A DNA stretch of 64,000 nt, taken from assembly GCA_030831315.1 (NCBI GenBank), contig JAURLI010000065.1, positions 1-64,000 on the forward strand. Direction: 5' to 3'. The notes under the pieces are model-generated. The model saw only the letters and a program-made list of their open reading frames with translations. It searched no databases and had not been told where the DNA came from. Shown in pieces: positions 42,331 through 50,728 of the stretch (position 1 is its first letter; every line of letters starts with the position of its first letter). Made by a program: the position numbers and the translations under genes. Origin of the DNA: Alphaproteobacteria bacterium (lineage in GTDB: Bacteria > Pseudomonadota > Alphaproteobacteria > SMXQ01).

Positions 42331-43631
42331 GATCCGTTACCTTCAGCCGCCTGCTTCTTGCCACGTTTCTTCTTCGGTTCGCCCTCGGCGGGCGCTGCAG
42401 CGGCATTACCACCGGCGCCTTCCTGCTCGGCCCCGCGCGCTCGAATGCGCCCGCCCGGCACCAGGTTGAGCTGGCCGTCCGTAACAACCTTCTCGCCGAC
42501 CTTGAGACCCGCAGAGATCACGCTGTAACTCTGGGTCGTTTCCTCGACCGTGATCGATCGCACTTCGACGGTATTGTCTTCGCGCGCGACCCAAACGAAG
42601 GATCCCTTCTGGCCGATCTGCAGCGCGGCGGTCGGCACGACGATGGCGTTCGGGCGTTCGCGAATGACCATGGACAGGTTGACGAAGGCGCCCGGCGTCA
42701 GGGTCTCATCGTCATTAGCGAAGGTCGCCTTGAGCTGGATCGTGCCCGTCGCAACATCGACGGCGTTGTTGACGAAGGTCAGCTTGCCCATCTGCTTGAC
42801 CGCACCGTCATTGGTTAGCGTTGCTTCGACCGGGACGGGCTTTTCGGCCATCAGGGACTTGAGTTGCAGCAAGTAGCGTTCGGGAACCGAGAAGGTCACG
42901 TAAATCGGCTTGATCTGGGTAATGGTGATCAGCGGGCTTGGATCGTTGGCCCTGACCAGATTGCCGACGCTGACCAGCAGCCCGCCGGTACGGCCCGTGA
43001 TCGGGGCGACGATGTTGGTGTAGTTGAGCTGCAGCCGCGCCTGGTCGACCGCCGCCTGTCCTGCCGCCAGAACCGCGCCAAGGGCTGCGTTGGAGGCCTT
43101 TACGTCTTCATATTTCTGGCGCGAGGCATAGCCCATGTTGACCAGTTCCTGGTAGCGGGCGAGGTCCAGCTTGGTCTTTTCGAACTGGGCCCGGTCGCGG
43201 GCGAGGTTGGCTTCGGCCTGGCGGAGCGTGACTTCGAACGGGCGCGGGTCGATGCGGAACAGTTTCTGTCCCTTGCGCACGACCTGGCCTTCTTCGAAGA
43301 AGGACTGATGCAGCTGGCCGTCCACCCGCGCCTTGACGCCGACGGTGGCGATCGGCTGCACGGAGCCGATGACCGTCAGCATCTGCGGCGTCGGGCGTGA
43401 TTCGACCGTTGCGACCGACACAGAGACTGCGCCGCCGCCGCCGCCCCGGCGGCCCTTGCGGCCGCCACGGCTTTGGGCGTTCGCATTGCCCCCGTTGTTC
43501 GCGGCCGTCTGGGTTGCTTGCTTGCCCTTGAATAATCCACTGGCGGCATTGGTCAGCGGTTCGCGATAGGCGTAAGCGGCCAGCACGAGGCCAAGCACGG
43601 CGAGCCCGGGAAGGACGATTTTCATTTTCAT
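42327..43631 (-). CDS. RND periplasmic adaptor (membrane fusion protein)
   Basis: A 434-residue adaptor. It has an N-terminal membrane anchor (IVLPGLAVLGLVLAAYAY), a Gly/Arg/Asn-rich linker (about residues 38-70), the lipoyl-type domain VGVKARVDGQLHQSFFEEGQVV, a coiled coil, then beta-barrel and end domains (QTWLSVI-like RYLLQLK, PGAFVNLSMVI). The Ala/Gly/Lys-rich C-terminal tail (EPKKKRGKKQ) is unusual. It is translated just before the RND pump and should pair with it. Confidence 0.93.
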   Translation of the reverse strand: MKMKIVLPGLAVLGLVLAAYAYREPLTNAASGLFKGKQATQTAANNGGNANAQSRGGRKGRRGGGGGAVSVSVATVESRPTPQMLTVIGSVQPIATVGVKARVDGQLHQSFFEEGQVVRKGQKLFRIDPRPFEVTLRQAEANLARDRAQFEKTKLDLARYQELVNMGYASRQKYEDVKASNAALGAVLAAGQAAVDQARLQLNYTNIVAPITGRTGGLLVSVGNLVRANDPSPLITITQIKPIYVTFSVPERYLLQLKSLMAEKPVPVEATLTNDGAVKQMGKLTFVNNAVDVATGTIQLKATFANDDETLTPGAFVNLSMVIRERPNAIVVPTAALQIGQKGSFVWVAREDNTVEVRSITVEETTQSYSVISAGLKVGEKVVTDGQLNLVPGGRIRARGAEQEGAGGNAAAAPAEGEPKKKRGKKQAAEGNGS

Positions 43632-44000
43632 TGGTTGGCCCTAAAGGTACCGGGCGTGGACGCGGCATGCCGCGACCGCAAGGCCGGTTCTGGATGGTGT
43701 TGAATCACGGACCGTTTTCATCGGCATCGCGTTGGCCGCCTGCGGCCAAAAAAATGTCGCCCGGCGGGGGCGATAGGTGAGCATTTACGCCGCCGATCTG
43801 ATCGGCACTGTCCCGCCAAGGGTGACGTGGTGGATGCCTGCGCTTCCCTTCAAGCCCGGTCTCTTCACCGGCCGGTGCCGGAAGGGCGCTCCTCCCCGGC
43901 AGCGGTCCCAAGCAGGTCATCGCAGGCTAACTGTGCCTTTTGATCGTGGCGGAAACAAGGCGATTTCCGGTTATTGGAAACCGGGTTCTGGCCAAAAGAA
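43632..44000. other. Intergenic stretch without a recognised gene
   Basis: About 370 bases between the adaptor start and the terminator of the fused TctAB gene. A short inverted repeat (TTGGCCGC/GCGGCCAA at 43733-43740 and 43743-43750) lies in it. It should hold the minus-strand promoter of the adaptor-pump pair. Nothing coding could be supported. Confidence 0.5.
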
Positions 44001-44028
44001 ACGGGCGGGGGGAGGTCCCCCCGCCCGT
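44001..44028 (-). terminator. Terminator of the fused TctAB gene
   Basis: Perfect 12-base-pair stem (44001-44012 with 44017-44028), a four-base loop, and on the minus strand a following TTTCTTTT run. It sits 37 bases beyond the TctAB stop. Confidence 0.9.
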
Positions 44029-44064
44029 AAAGTTCACAACAGGTAAGCGGGTTACGGTACGCGT

Positions 44065-46140
44065 TTACAAAGACGGAATGATTTCCTTGAGCGCCGGGAA
44101 CAGGTCGCCAAGGATCGTCGGCGGCCAGGGAATGGTCAGCAACTGGTCGAACAGCGCCCAGGTGATGACCACGACGCTGATCGCCATGGTAAGGGTGATC
44201 TTCCAGGGTTCCTTGCCCTCGATACGCATGAAGCTGATGATGAAGACCAGCGTCGTAATGAGGACGCCGACCAGCGCCATCGAGCCCATGTAGGCAAGCA
44301 ACCAGCCGAAGAAGATGATGCCGCGCAGGCCGATCTCCTTCGCCGACATGTGATCCTGGCCTTCGGCCTGGATGTCCATGTGGAGGCTCTTCTGGGCCTG
44401 CTGCACGATGGCGTCACCGCCGTGGACAACCGCGTCGTGACCGCGCATCGTCTGGTTCATCAGACTGATGACAGCGAAAACGACGGCACCCGTGCCGACG
44501 ATCACCGGGATGATCTTGGCATCGTAGTTCCAGTCCATCGAGATGTAGAGCAACGTGCCCACAACGCCGATGAAGAAGACCGTGAACCAGGCTTCACGCG
44601 GGAAATGGACCCGGCCGAAGCCCGACAGCATGCCGACGAAACCACCCGAGCCACGCACTTCCCGCATGAACGGGCGGGCGAGACCGAGGATGGCAAGAGC
44701 GAACATCGCCATAACCACCGGACGGGTCAGCCATTCGGCACCGTAACGTTCTACCGAAATGAAGAGGTAGCGTTCGATCAGGTCGCCCAGCACGAAGCCC
44801 AGCACGAGAGGCGGACGCGGCCACTTGAGCTGCTTCATGGTCCAGCCGACAACCCCGAAGAACAGCAGGGCATAAAGGTCGCCCCACTGGCGCTGGCCTT
44901 CGAAGGCGCCGAGATAAACGATCGCCAGCACCGGCGGCAGGATCAGCGTGTAACGCAGCGTTGACAGCTTGGCGAACTGCGGGCTGAAGGCATAGCAGAT
45001 GCCCGCGCCGAGCACGTTGGCGAGAGCCACCGACCACACCATCGAATAGGTGACGTCGAGGTTCTTCGTCAGCATGTCCGGACCCGGGACGAGGCCGTGG
45101 ATCAGGAAGGCGCCGAGCAGGATCGCCATGGAGGCCGAACCCGGCACGCCGAAGGCAATGGTCGGAACCAGAGAGCCGCCTTCCTTGGCGTTGTTCGACG
45201 ATTCGGACGCGATGACGCCGCGAATGTCACCCTTGCCGAAGGTTGCTTCCGCACCCTTTTCGGTCTTGAGCGCATGGCCATAAGCCACCCAGTCGATGAT
45301 CGAGGCGCCGATGCCCGGGACTGCCCCGAGGGCGGCACCCAGCCATGAGCAGCGCAGGACCAGCCACCAGTTCTGGAAGACGTCCTTCATGCCCTGCAAC
45401 TGGCCCTTGCGCACATCAGTTACAGTGTGGCTCGCAATGGCCGTGCGGGAGATGAACAGGTCCGCCAGTTCGGGCAGGGCGAACAGGCCGAGCGCCACCG
45501 GAACGATCGGCATGCCGTCCCACAGGTACAGCGTGTCGAAGGTCCAGCGGAGCGTGCCCGTCTGCGGGTCGGAGCCGACCATCGCGATCATGATGCCGAA
45601 ACACGAGGCAGCAAGACCGCGCAATGGCGCCGAACCCGAGAGCGCCGCCACCATGCTCATGCCGAACACGGCGAAGGACAGCAGTTCGGGCGATCCTATG
45701 TACAGCATCACCGGCCGCAGGACGGGGATGGAGAGCGCCAGCAGAAGGGCGCCGAACAGGCCGCCCATCAGCGATGCGGTATAGGCTGCGGAAAGCGCCC
45801 GGCCGGCTTCGCCCTTTTTCGCAAGGGGGAAGCCGTCAAGGACGGTTGCCGCCGATCCCGCACCCCCGGGGACGCCGAAGACGATCGCCGGGATGGTGTC
45901 GCCGGTGGCGATGACCGAACCGAGGCCCAGCAGGAAGGCGAAGGCCGTGTACGGGTCCATGTCGAAGGTGAAGGGCAGCAGCAGGGCCGTGCCCGCAAGA
46001 CCGCCGATACCCGGCAGAATTGCGAAAATCAGGCCGATGACGACGCCCGAGAACAGAATAAACAGCCGCCAGGGATCGAGCATGATGCCCAATGCTTTCC
46101 CTGCCGCGGTGACCATATGGAGGTCCCAGAAGAGTTCCAT
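44065..46140 (-). CDS. Fused tripartite tricarboxylate transporter permease TctA-TctB
   Basis: A 691-residue membrane protein. Residues about 1-500 are TctA (LPGIGGLAGTALLLPFTF, GVPGGAGSAATVLDGFPLA, ASESSNNAKEGGSLVPT). About 520-691 form a TctB-like four-helix domain, with a soluble segment (GHDAVVHGGDAIVQQAQ) between its first and later helices. Separate TctA is about 490 residues and TctB about 160, so this chain equals both joined. The start follows AAGGACC. No binding protein gene adjoins; the unpaired TctC proteins at 26291, 28453 and 32267 are possible partners. Confidence 0.88.
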   Translation of the reverse strand: MELFWDLHMVTAAGKALGIMLDPWRLFILFSGVVIGLIFAILPGIGGLAGTALLLPFTFDMDPYTAFAFLLGLGSVIATGDTIPAIVFGVPGGAGSAATVLDGFPLAKKGEAGRALSAAYTASLMGGLFGALLLALSIPVLRPVMLYIGSPELLSFAVFGMSMVAALSGSAPLRGLAASCFGIMIAMVGSDPQTGTLRWTFDTLYLWDGMPIVPVALGLFALPELADLFISRTAIASHTVTDVRKGQLQGMKDVFQNWWLVLRCSWLGAALGAVPGIGASIIDWVAYGHALKTEKGAEATFGKGDIRGVIASESSNNAKEGGSLVPTIAFGVPGSASMAILLGAFLIHGLVPGPDMLTKNLDVTYSMVWSVALANVLGAGICYAFSPQFAKLSTLRYTLILPPVLAIVYLGAFEGQRQWGDLYALLFFGVVGWTMKQLKWPRPPLVLGFVLGDLIERYLFISVERYGAEWLTRPVVMAMFALAILGLARPFMREVRGSGGFVGMLSGFGRVHFPREAWFTVFFIGVVGTLLYISMDWNYDAKIIPVIVGTGAVVFAVISLMNQTMRGHDAVVHGGDAIVQQAQKSLHMDIQAEGQDHMSAKEIGLRGIIFFGWLLAYMGSMALVGVLITTLVFIISFMRIEGKEPWKITLTMAISVVVITWALFDQLLTIPWPPTILGDLFPALKEIIPSL

Positions 46141-46575
46141 GGATCCAGGTCCTTATAGACCGGGGCTTTAGGCGTCCGTCCCCTTGCGGGGCACACTCCC
46201 GACGATGTCTTGCACGGGGCCTGTCCCGATCAGACGGACTAACCGCTTGATCGGAAAAAATCTTTTGGGGATTTTGGCAGGAGACCCAAACTCGACGGCA
46301 AACCGGCCCTTGCGGGGGGTTTCTTTTGGTCGAGAACGCGTGGCGGCGCGCGGTTGAGCCTCTCGGTATTGGTTGGGTCGCTTATTGCGACGCGGCGGAT
46401 CATATTTGCGGTCCTCTATAAAAGACAAGCACCCCGCATGGGTGATATGAAAATATTTCGATTGATTTTCCAAAAACCGGACTCGATCCGGCCGGGCGGC
46501 GGGGGGCTGGAAAGACCGCCCCGTCTGTGGTTGAAAAGAGAAAATCCGGCAAAAATTCGGCAGGGGAGAATACGC
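46141..46575. other. Divergent intergenic region
   Basis: About 435 bases between the divergent fused TctAB gene and the molybdenum hydroxylase gene, which must contain both promoters. A G/T-rich stretch (46255-46285) and a moderately AT-rich stretch (46395-46470) stand out. No RNA or gene is supported. Confidence 0.5.
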
Positions 46576-48909
46576 ATGGGTGAGTACGCAATCGGCCAGG
46601 GAGTTCCGCGTTCGGAAGATCCGCGCCTGCTGAAGGGCGGCGGCCGCTACGTCGATGATGTGAAGCTGCCGCGCATGGCCTTTGGCGTGGTGGTGCGTTC
46701 GCCCCATGCGCACGCGCGAATCAAATCCATCGACACCAGCGCCGCGCTGGAGGCACCGGGCGTGCTGGCCGTGCTCACCGGCGAAGACTGGAAGGCCTCG
46801 GGCTTTGGCGACATCCCGTCCGGCGGCGGCCAGAACCTGCGCGACGGCACCAAGATGTTCGTGCCGCCGACCCCGGCGCTCGCGCGCGACAAGGTGCGCC
46901 GTGTCGGTGATTACGTTGCCTTCGTGGTTGCCGAAACCCAGTACCAGGCGATGGACGCGGCAGACCTGGTCGCCGTCGATTACGAGGAATTGCCCTCGGT
47001 CACGGCGACGGGCGATGCGATGAAGCCGGGCGCCGCGCAAATCTGGGACGAATGCCCGAACAACATTTCCTTCGTCTTTCTTGGCGGTGACCGGGAAAAG
47101 ACCGAAGCCGCCTTTGCGTCCGCCGCCCATGTTGCGCGCCAGGACATGGCGATCAACCGCGTCGTCGCCGCTGCGATGGAGCCGCGTTCGTGCATCGGCG
47201 ATTACAACGCGGCGGAAAACCACTACACCCTCTACACGACGACCCAGGGCGCGCACACATACCGCGCCGCTGTCGCCGGCAAGATCCTGAAGGTTCCCGA
47301 AAGCAAGCTGCGCGTCATCGCCCAGGATGTGGGCGGGTCCTTCGGCATGAAGTCGGGCATCTACAATGAAAACGGTCTGGTGCTGCTGGCCTCGAAGCTG
47401 CTGCGCCGCCCCGTGAAATGGACCAGCACCCGGTCCGAGGCGATCCTGTCTGATAGTCAGGGCCGCGACAATCTGGTGACGGTCGAGCTCGCCCTCGACA
47501 AGGACAAGCGGTTCACGGGCCTGCGCGTCACCTCCATCGCCAACCTCGGTTGCACGCTGATGCAGGGCACCCTCAACCCCGCCTACAACAACATCGGCGG
47601 TGTCGCCGGCGTCTACAAGATCCCGGCGATCAGCGTCGATATTACCGGCGTCTATACCAACACCGTACCGACGCGGCCTTATCGCGGGGCTGGGCGGCCT
47701 GAAGCCTCGTTCATGATCGAACGCATCATCGATGTCGCCGCCGACCAGCTCGGCGTGGATGCGATGGATTTGCGCCGGGCCAACTACATTGCGCCGACGG
47801 AGCTGCCCTACAAAACGGCGCTCACTTTCAATTACGATTCGGGCGAGTTCGAAAAGAACATGGACATGGCCCTCAGGCAGGCCGACTACGCGGGCTTCGA
47901 GGCGCGCAGGCGCGAATCGCGCGCGCGCGGCAAGCTGCGTGGCTTCGGCCTGTCCAACTGCATCGAAAAGGCGGCCTCTCCCGGGGTCGAGGGCGCGGAG
48001 CTGCGCTTTGATCGCGGCGGCACGGCGACCCTGTTCGCGGGCTCCGTCACTACGGGCCAGGGCCATGAAACGGCATTCAAGCAGATCGTCTGCGAACGCC
48101 TCGGCCTCAAGTTCTCGGACGTTCATTACGTCTGGGGCGATACCGACAAGGTCGCCTTCGGGCATGGTTCGGGCGGCTCGCGCTCGTCGGCGCTCGGCTC
48201 GTCCGCCGTGCTGCTGGCGACCGAGAAGGTGCTTGCCAAGGCGACGAAGATCGCCGCCCGCGCGCTCGAAGTGGATGCGGGCGACGTCGCGTTTGCAGAC
48301 GGCGTGTTTTCGTCGTCGAAGTCTAACAAGACTCTGACCATCAAGGACGTCGCCAAGCTGTCGCTCAATCCCAAGGCCCTGCCCGAGGGCATGGAGCCGG
48401 GCCTGATCGAGCAGGCCGTCCATGTCGCCAAGGCGGCGAACTATCCCAACGGCGTGCATGCCTGCGAGGTCGAGATCGACGAGGAAACCGGCAAGGTCGA
48501 CATCGTCGCCTACAACGTCGTCGACGACGTCGGCACGGTGATCAACATCAACCTCGTGCATGGGCAGGTGCATGGCGGCATCGCCCAAGGGGCGGGGCAG
48601 ATCCTGAAAGAAGACATGGCCTGCGATCCTGTTTCGGGCCAGCCGCTGACCGGCACCTTCCTCGATTACGCGATGCCGAAGGCCGCCGACTTTCCCCACA
48701 TTCGTGTCACCTGCAACCCGGTGCCGACCAAGACCAACCCGCTCGGCGTCAAGGGCGTGGGCGAGGCGGGGGCCGTCGGTTCCATGCCTGCCGTCGCCAA
48801 CGCGGTTGTCGATGCGCTGTCGGTGCTGGGCATCGACAACATCCCGATGCCGGCAACCCCGGAGCGGGTGTGGCGGCTGATCAGGGACGCCCGACAGGGG
48901 GCGCAGTAG
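46576..48909 (+). CDS. Xanthine dehydrogenase-family molybdenum-binding large subunit (CoxL-like)
   Basis: A 777-residue protein from the ATG at 46576 after GGGGAGA; the frame is open upstream but unsupported. It has the CoxL N-terminal motif GRSEDPRLLKGGGRYVDDV-type (starting VPRSEDPRLL), the molybdenum-site loop PYRGAGRPE resembling form II (AYRGAGR in the classical description), and a C-terminal GVKGVGEAGAVGS containing the catalytic Glu. Family enzymes hydroxylate aromatic, N-heterocyclic or aldehyde substrates, or oxidise CO. The FAD-binding medium and [2Fe-2S] small subunits that normally accompany it are absent in this window. It is followed by a terminator, so it appears to stand alone. 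Confidence 0.9.
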   Translation: MGEYAIGQGVPRSEDPRLLKGGGRYVDDVKLPRMAFGVVVRSPHAHARIKSIDTSAALEAPGVLAVLTGEDWKASGFGDIPSGGGQNLRDGTKMFVPPTPALARDKVRRVGDYVAFVVAETQYQAMDAADLVAVDYEELPSVTATGDAMKPGAAQIWDECPNNISFVFLGGDREKTEAAFASAAHVARQDMAINRVVAAAMEPRSCIGDYNAAENHYTLYTTTQGAHTYRAAVAGKILKVPESKLRVIAQDVGGSFGMKSGIYNENGLVLLASKLLRRPVKWTSTRSEAILSDSQGRDNLVTVELALDKDKRFTGLRVTSIANLGCTLMQGTLNPAYNNIGGVAGVYKIPAISVDITGVYTNTVPTRPYRGAGRPEASFMIERIIDVAADQLGVDAMDLRRANYIAPTELPYKTALTFNYDSGEFEKNMDMALRQADYAGFEARRRESRARGKLRGFGLSNCIEKAASPGVEGAELRFDRGGTATLFAGSVTTGQGHETAFKQIVCERLGLKFSDVHYVWGDTDKVAFGHGSGGSRSSALGSSAVLLATEKVLAKATKIAARALEVDAGDVAFADGVFSSSKSNKTLTIKDVAKLSLNPKALPEGMEPGLIEQAVHVAKAANYPNGVHACEVEIDEETGKVDIVAYNVVDDVGTVININLVHGQVHGGIAQGAGQILKEDMACDPVSGQPLTGTFLDYAMPKAADFPHIRVTCNPVPTKTNPLGVKGVGEAGAVGSMPAVANAVVDALSVLGIDNIPMPATPERVWRLIRDARQGAQ

Positions 48910-48917
48910 CCCAAATC

Positions 48918-48945
48918 AAAAGGCCCGGCGATTGCCGGGCCTTTT
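48918..48945. terminator. Terminator between convergent genes
   Basis: Perfect 12-base-pair stem (48918-48929 with 48934-48945), loop GATT, with A-rich and T-rich flanks. It separates the CoxL-like gene from the minus-strand NMT1-like gene. Confidence 0.93.
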
Positions 48946-48951
48946 CGTTTG

Positions 48952-49866
48952 TCAGGCGGCGTTCTTGGGCCTGCCGCCGGGCTTCGGCGCGGAAAGGCCC
49001 GTCGCCTCGCACCAGTAGCTTGCGTCGTAGAAATGCTCCGCATCGTGATGGGGCGGCGGATAGACGCCAAGTTCGATGCGCAGTTCCATGTTCTTGCGGA
49101 TGGCGTCGGGGTTGATGGCGCCCTTGGGCACGACGCGATCGTAGGCGTGCTCGGCGCGGTCGCGCTTGAGGCCTTCTTCCTTCATCAGCAGCGCGATGGT
49201 CTCCTCCCGGTTTTCCGGCGCGAGCAGCCAGTCGCAGGACGCCGCCCAGGCGCGGATGAAGCGCACGACGATGTCGCGGTTGCCTTCCACCCAGCTGCGC
49301 AAGCCCCAGCCGCAGGCAAGCGGCCAGTCGGGCACGTAATCCTCGGCGCGGCCGAGCAGCACGGCGCCCTCGGCCAAAACGCGGTCGGAAGACGGCGGGG
49401 TCAGCATCGCCGCCTCGACCTTGCCGGCGCTGAAGGCCTTGGCGCGTTCGGGGGTGTTGCCGATGATCTCGACCCGGTAGTCGCTTTCCATCAGCCCGTG
49501 GCTGCGCATCATCTTCATGCGGATGAGATCGAGGTTCGAATCGCCCGGGTCCCCCGCCAGCAGGCGCCCGCGCAGGTCCTCGATACGGGTGATGCCGGGC
49601 TGGCCGATCAGGTAGGCGCCGAGCCCTTCTTCGGCCTGCATGAACAGCACGTAATCGACATGATCGCGGGTCGAGCGCGCGATCATGGTGTCGGCCGACG
49701 AGAGCGTCATGTTCCACTTGCCCGCGGCCATTTCGTCGTTGTGCTGGGGTGCCAGCTTGGCGATGTGGAAATCGATGGCGAGGCCTTCGCGCGCGAAAAA
49801 GCCCATGGCGTCGGCCACCACATGGGGCGGGCGCCGCGAATATCCACTGACGGTGATGCGGTCCAT
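48952..49866 (-). CDS. Cytoplasmic NMT1/periplasmic-binding-fold protein
   Basis: About 304 residues from the ATG at 49866, after GGGAGGC; a longer in-frame start is less supported. It opens MDRITVSGYSRRPPHVVADA with no signal peptide. The fold is NMT1/SsuA-like: AMGFFAREGLAIDFHI, EDLRGRLLAGDPGDSNLDL, SAGKVEAAMLTPPSS. Like the relative at 9978 it is leaderless, starts MDRI, and neighbours a class II aldolase-family gene (here 49921, directly upstream and co-oriented). A decarboxylase similar to Pht5, or a binding/sensing protein, is possible; not resolved. Confidence 0.75.
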   Translation of the reverse strand: MDRITVSGYSRRPPHVVADAMGFFAREGLAIDFHIAKLAPQHNDEMAAGKWNMTLSSADTMIARSTRDHVDYVLFMQAEEGLGAYLIGQPGITRIEDLRGRLLAGDPGDSNLDLIRMKMMRSHGLMESDYRVEIIGNTPERAKAFSAGKVEAAMLTPPSSDRVLAEGAVLLGRAEDYVPDWPLACGWGLRSWVEGNRDIVVRFIRAWAASCDWLLAPENREETIALLMKEEGLKRDRAEHAYDRVVPKGAINPDAIRKNMELRIELGVYPPPHHDAEHFYDASYWCEATGLSAPKPGGRPKNAA

Positions 49867-49920
49867 GAAAGCCTCCCGGTTTCGGGGTCTTTGCCCCATT
49901 GTTCTGTTTTGTATTCTGTT

Positions 49921-50646
49921 TTAACGCAGCTTGTCGGCGATGCCGGGGCCCAGTTCCCCGACCAGGCCGTCCCACACGCGCTCGAGGATCTTCTGGCTTT
50001 CGTGCAGGGTATTGGAAATTTCCATTTCCTTCGGGTGCAGAATGCTGGGTTCGCCCAGGCGCAGGATATCCATGTGGATGCGCGCGTTGTCACGCAGCAC
50101 GATGGAACGGAAAACGGTTTCGCGCACGTTGTTGCCAACGACGACGGCGCCGTGGCGGCGCAGCAGCATGATGCGGTTGGGGCCGAGTGCGCGCGCCATC
50201 GACTGCGCTTCTTCCATCTTGACGACGATGATCTGCGTGTCGCCGAAATCATCGCGGTTGTCCCACACGGGGATGACGCTGCCCAGCATGCCGCCGACAT
50301 GGGTGACGGGCTTGGGCGGCTGTCCCACGTTGCAGAAGGGGATCAGGTCGATGGGATGGCCGTGGCAGACGCAATTGACGTCGGGACGGGCGGCATAGAC
50401 GGCGGCATGAATGACGCGCTCGCCGTAGCCCTGGATGTCGCTGCCGCCGACGAGGTTGCCGTCGAGGTCGAATTCGTGGAGGTCGGAAACCGATACAAGG
50501 TTGGGCGCCAGCGCACGCGACAGGATGAAGCGGCCGGGATCGTCGGGGTGGCGGGCGGAGATATGGCCGAGCCCGACCAGAAAGCCCTCGCGGGCGAGGA
50601 TGTGGTTGGCCAGCGTCAGCTCGCGGCGCACCTCGGTCAGGGTCAT
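49921..50646 (-). CDS. Class II aldolase/adducin-family protein
   Basis: About 241 residues from the ATG at 50646, where a GGAGA site is well placed; the frame stays open far upstream. Features: LGHISARHPDDPGRF, the metal-site HGH (His95, His97), and RRHG (His165). The FDLDGNLVGG segment and the insertion HVGGMLGSVIPVWDN are typical of the decarboxylase-like branch rather than fuculose aldolase. The NMT1-like gene follows 54 bases downstream on the same strand, so the two likely form an operon. Confidence 0.87.
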   Translation of the reverse strand: MTLTEVRRELTLANHILAREGFLVGLGHISARHPDDPGRFILSRALAPNLVSVSDLHEFDLDGNLVGGSDIQGYGERVIHAAVYAARPDVNCVCHGHPIDLIPFCNVGQPPKPVTHVGGMLGSVIPVWDNRDDFGDTQIIVVKMEEAQSMARALGPNRIMLLRRHGAVVVGNNVRETVFRSIVLRDNARIHMDILRLGEPSILHPKEMEISNTLHESQKILERVWDGLVGELGPGIADKLR

Positions 50647-50728
50647 GGAAATCTCCGGCGCGTTTTCTTGTTGGCTTCGGGCTACAGGGGTTTTGTGCCG
50701 GTTCCCGCCGCCCCCGTCAACGGGCGCT

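Noticed and set aside
43777..44046. A short frame in the gap between the adaptor and fused TctAB genes
   Set aside because: It has no ribosome site or motif, its composition is irregular, and it runs across the minus-strand terminator.
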